Origin: Saccharicrinis sp. UBA6048
GTDB lineage: Bacteria > Bacteroidota > Bacteroidia > Bacteroidales > Marinilabiliaceae
DNA: 7,518 nucleotides
Direction of reading: 5' to 3'
Assembly: GCA_002429115.1 (NCBI GenBank)
Contig: DIYS01000025.1
Location: 1-7,518, forward strand
Shown here: positions 5,883 to 7,518 of the stretch, piece by piece
How the letters are laid out: each line of letters starts with the position of its first letter
Position numbering within the stretch: the stretch's first letter is position 1
Program-made: the position numbers and the translations under genes
The notes under the pieces: generated by a model
What the model was told of the DNA's origin: nothing
Seen by the model: the letters and a program-made list of their open reading frames with translations, nothing else
Databases searched by the model: none

Positions 5883-6422
5883 ATGAAAGCAACTTTATTA
5901 ATAATCAGCTTCTTTATTTCGATTGGGATAGCAGGGCAAGATAAAAAGAGTACTGAAACGACTGTTTTTAAGGCTTCCATTCATTGTGAAAATTGCGAGG
6001 CAAAAATAATGAAGCAGATTCCTTACGAAAAAGGGGTGAAGGATGTAAAAGTGGACCTTGATAATCAGTTGGTGATAGTAGCTTATAAGAGCGCAAAGAA
6101 TGATGAAGCTAATCTGGCCGGTGCCATCACGGATCTGGGTTATGAAGTTGAGGTGATTGGGCAGCCATTGCAATTCCAGGTTTATGGTAATTGTGATATG
6201 TGCAAAGAGCGGATTGAAAAGGTGATGCTGGAAACAAATGGTGTACACGCCGCTAGTTGGGATGTACAATCTAAACTATTGAATGTTGTTTATAATCGTT
6301 CATTAGTAGATAAACAGGATTTATATAATCGCATTTCATCTGTTGGACATGATACTGATTATTCCAAAGCTGACAATGATGTTTACAATGCCTTGCCCGA
6401 TTGCTGCAGGTATCGGAAATAA
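5883..6422 (+). CDS. exported protein with two heavy-metal-associated (HMA) domains
   Basis: The start at 5883 gives the signal peptide MKATLLIISFFISIGIAG and 179 residues; an ATG at 5859 would add eight residues before it and is less likely. The first HMA domain (about 26-92) has the metal site HCENCEAKI, with Cys35 and Cys38, followed by the expected KGVKDVKVDLDNQLVIV and LGYEVEV. The second (about 96-160) has NCDMCKERIEK, with Cys104 and Cys107, then GVHAASWDVQSKLLNVVYN. The tail VYNALPDCCRYRK adds a Cys174-Cys175 pair. HMA domains bind soft metal ions such as Cu(I) through CxxC and pass them between partners; here the signal peptide places that in the periplasm or on the outer surface. 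It lies downstream of the TonB receptor and Cys-rich gene on the same strand. Metal identity is not shown by the sequence. No transmembrane or ATPase part is present, so this is a carrier or chaperone type protein. Confidence 0.85.
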   Translation: MKATLLIISFFISIGIAGQDKKSTETTVFKASIHCENCEAKIMKQIPYEKGVKDVKVDLDNQLVIVAYKSAKNDEANLAGAITDLGYEVEVIGQPLQFQVYGNCDMCKERIEKVMLETNGVHAASWDVQSKLLNVVYNRSLVDKQDLYNRISSVGHDTDYSKADNDVYNALPDCCRYRK

Positions 6423-6590
6423 ATTGCATTAGTGCATGTATTGTTCATCATTGGTTTTTATAGAAGATTGAAGGGTCAACGTTGAAGTCAATCGCACTGA
6501 AATATATGTTTTCAAACCCCAACATCGACCTCTTAGTTGGTCAAGGTTTATCTTGGTGAAGCCTGATTTCCTGGCAATTTGTCCCGGACT

Positions 6591-6731
6591 TGTCAGGTTT
6601 TGGCTAAAGATTAGACTTCTATAAGCCCGGAATTGATGTTGCTAAAGGTCAATGTTGACCTTACTAAGGTATTATTCTTCATGCTTTATGAGATCAAGGT
6701 TAAGCTTCTTTGCATATATTTTGTGCTTTTG
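6591..6731 (+). repeat. diverged direct repeat, copy A
   Basis: This copy begins TGTCAGGTTTTGGCTAAAG. Its first 72 bases (6591-6662) align without gaps to copy B (6852-6923); I count about 52 identical positions by eye (~72%). The rest aligns with small gaps (ATGCTTTATGAGATCAAGG against the matching part of B). The copies are 261 bases apart and non-coding. A partial, weaker relative may lie at about 6520-6570 (CAACATCGACCT followed by GGTCAAGGTTTATCTT). Confidence 0.6.
6645..6662. repeat. perfect dyad AAGGTCAA-TG-TTGACCTT
   Basis: Two 8-base arms flank a TG centre inside repeat copy A. The form suits either a dimeric regulator site or a small cruciform. The matching place in copy B (GACCAACTTTGACCTT) keeps the right arm but has lost the left one, so the symmetry is not conserved between copies. 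Confidence 0.4.
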
Positions 6732-6851
6732 CAAGGTTGGCTTTAGGTAAAATTAAATCAAAGTTGATGCTTGTGAGCATAAAACTTTGGCCAAATGAGT
6801 GTCAATCACGATGTGTAACAAGTTAACAGTTGATTTAATAAAGCTGTAGCC

Positions 6852-6990
6852 TGTCAGGTTTTGCTTAAAAATTGACCTTTTATAAGCTATCGGTTTATGT
6901 TGATCAAGACCAACTTTGACCTTGTGCAGCATTTTTGTCGTGCCTTATAAAGGGTAAGGTTGAGCTTCAGGGCATAAAGCTTACCTTTTG
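6852..6990 (+). repeat. diverged direct repeat, copy B
   Basis: This copy begins TGTCAGGTTTTGCTTAAAA and is the partner of copy A 261 bases upstream. Near its right end AAAGGGTAAG (6949-6958) pairs with CTTACCTTT (6980-6988) with one bulged G, a hairpin not shared by copy A. No coding frame is conserved between the copies, which points to an old interspersed or duplicated non-coding element rather than to paralogous genes. Confidence 0.6.
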
Positions 6991-7102
6991 TATTTACAAC
7001 CATGCATTTATATGTGATACCTCTCGAAAAGAAGGTGAATAATACACGACTTCACCTCCTGAATTTTAGTGTGGCAAATAATAATGGTATCAAATTATTT
7101 TC

Positions 7103-7110
7103 TAAATTTG
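7103..7110 (+). promoter_or_regulatory. Bacteroidota-type -7 element of the tRNA-Arg promoter
   Basis: TAAATTTG matches the TAnnTTTG consensus exactly and ends 10 bases before the first base of the tRNA, a sensible distance for a short 5' leader. The -33 region around 7071-7085 has no clear TTG at ideal spacing. Confidence 0.6.
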
Positions 7111-7120
7111 CGCACCCATT

Positions 7121-7195
7121 GGCCCCATAGTTCAATGGATAGAATGTCAGATTCCGGTTCTGATGATATGGGTTCGAATCCCGTTGGGGTCACCA
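7121..7195 (+). tRNA. tRNA-Arg (anticodon CCG)
   Basis: The full cloverleaf can be folded by eye. The acceptor GGCCCCA pairs with TGGGGTC (one G-U pair), then discriminator A and an encoded CCA. The D stem is GTTC / GAAT. The anticodon stem TCAGA / TCTGA encloses the loop TTCCGGT, giving anticodon CCG at 7154-7156, which reads the arginine codon CGG. A 4-base variable loop follows, then the T arm ATGGG-TTCGAAT-CCCGT. A -7 element precedes it and a strong terminator begins right at its 3' end, so it is a single-gene transcription unit. Confidence 0.95.
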
Positions 7196-7222
7196 AAAAG
7201 CACTCAATTGAGTGCTTTTTTT
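7195..7222 (+). terminator. rho-independent terminator of tRNA-Arg, possibly bidirectional
   Basis: AGCACTCAATTGAGTGCT (7199-7216) is a perfect 18-base palindrome, with a T run at 7216-7222 on its right and an A run at 7195-7199 on its left. It would end the tRNA transcript immediately after CCA and could also stop leftward transcription. Confidence 0.9.
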
Positions 7223-7316
7223 GTATTGTTGATAATCCTTGTGAGACAACAACTAAAATACGGGACATAAAAAAGAAGTTGTCCAAAAACTAAGCTCGCT
7301 CATCGAGATGATTGCC

Positions 7317-7404
7317 GAGCGGAGCCGAGGTAGAGTTGAGATGAAATTTATATTGTTGCTGAATATCAACTGATAACCACTTTGGCTTCCCTTCGACTCC
7401 GCTC
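7317..7404. repeat. inverted repeat with GAGCGGAGCCGAGG / CCCTTCGACTCCGCTC arms
   Basis: The left arm at 7317-7332 and right arm at 7389-7404 are complementary at most positions (GAGCGGAG-C/T-CGA core), separated by 56 bases of AT-rich DNA. The CTTCGACTCCGCTCAG word is one I know as common in intergenic regions of Bacteroidota, so this is probably one copy of a dispersed REP-like element. Next to it CCGCTCAG and CTACTCAG are separated by six bases, suggesting a small internal duplication. Confidence 0.5.
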
Positions 7405-7456
7405 AGGGAGCTCTACTCAGTGAACGGATGCTTACAATGTTTTTGAATGCCCACAT

Positions 7457-7483
7457 AAAAAAAGCCTGCTCAACGGCAGGCTT
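7457..7483 (-). terminator. rho-independent terminator for a minus-strand gene right of the window
   Basis: AAGCCTGC (7462-7469) pairs with GCAGGCTT (7476-7483) around a 6-base loop. The A run at 7457-7463 becomes a U tract when read leftward, so the terminator serves a gene entering from the right edge. Read rightward there is no T tract. Confidence 0.8.
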
Positions 7484-7518
7484 AATATGATTAGTTATTA
7501 ACCTTCTATCTAACAAAT

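Larger units (their letters stand above)
6423..7120. other. 698-base non-coding region with diverged direct repeats
   Basis: No credible gene is visible on either strand. The stretch is AT-rich and filled with related words such as GGTCAA, GTTGA, GACCTT and TCAAGGTT. It contains two clear diverged copies of a ~140-bp unit and a weaker partial one to the left, a perfect dyad at 6645-6662, a hairpin at 6949-6988, another at 7033-7057 (AGGTGAA / TTCACCT around an 11-base loop), and the tRNA promoter at the right end. Confidence 0.7.
7223..7518. other. non-coding right end with inverted-repeat element
   Basis: I see no gene here. The stretch holds an imperfect inverted repeat with GAGCGGAG cores (7317-7404), a small CTCG-CTCAT-CGAG hairpin just before it, and a minus-strand terminator near the edge. 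The last 20 bases may be the 3' end of a minus-strand gene entering from the right, but too little is present to read it. Confidence 0.5.

Noticed and set aside
5898..6269. Minus-strand open frame opposite the HMA gene
   Set aside because: Both HMA metal sites on the plus strand are intact, so the opposite frame is a shadow.
6423..7120. CRISPR array in the repeat-rich non-coding stretch
   Set aside because: The repeats are long (~140 bp), only two clear copies exist, they are diverged, and there are no short identical repeats with regular spacers.
7069..7293. Open frames on both strands across the tRNA-Arg locus
   Set aside because: They run through a complete tRNA and its palindromic terminator; the readings are by-products of tRNA sequence and no protein features are visible.

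Overview
The window looks like a chromosomal segment of a Bacteroidota bacterium. The evidence is: TonB-dependent receptor with an N-terminal carboxypeptidase-like regulatory domain, a protein of the HYC/CC/PP type known from this phylum, TAnnTTTG-type -7 promoter elements upstream of the tRNA and of the Cys-rich gene, AT-rich DNA, and few recognisable Shine-Dalgarno sequences. A genus cannot be named from this sequence.

Layout: (1) Positions 1-330 hold the 3' end of a small GIY-YIG nuclease-family gene that has lost the usual catalytic arginine, followed at once by a tRNA-like 3' fragment (T arm plus acceptor strand) and a rho-independent terminator. (2) Positions 333-2549, minus strand, are a two-gene outer-membrane operon: a DUF481-type beta-barrel protein with two SH3/LSm-like N-terminal repeats, then a POTRA-less Omp85/BamA-superfamily barrel. 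(3) Positions 2746-6422, plus strand, are a putative metal (most likely copper) handling cluster: a small exported Cys-rich HYC_CC_PP-type protein, a TonB-dependent receptor with a Cys-Cys pair in its plug, and, after a 382-base gap, an exported protein with two heavy-metal-associated (HMA) CxxC domains. (4) Positions 6423-7120 are non-coding and contain two diverged copies of a ~140-bp direct repeat with internal dyads. (5) Positions 7121-7222 are tRNA-Arg(CCG) and a strong terminator. (6) Positions 7223-7518 are non-coding, with an inverted-repeat element built on a GAGCGGAG core and a minus-strand terminator serving a gene beyond the right edge.

How the genes may work together: the three-gene plus-strand set is the main point of interest. 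The receptor would carry a metal or metal complex across the outer membrane using TonB energy. The two exported Cys-rich proteins would bind or hand over the metal in the periplasm. The association of these families is seen here and fits my knowledge of Bacteroidota genomes; the substrate is inferred from the HMA domains only. The minus-strand pair are both outer-membrane proteins, and nothing in the sequence links them to metal handling.
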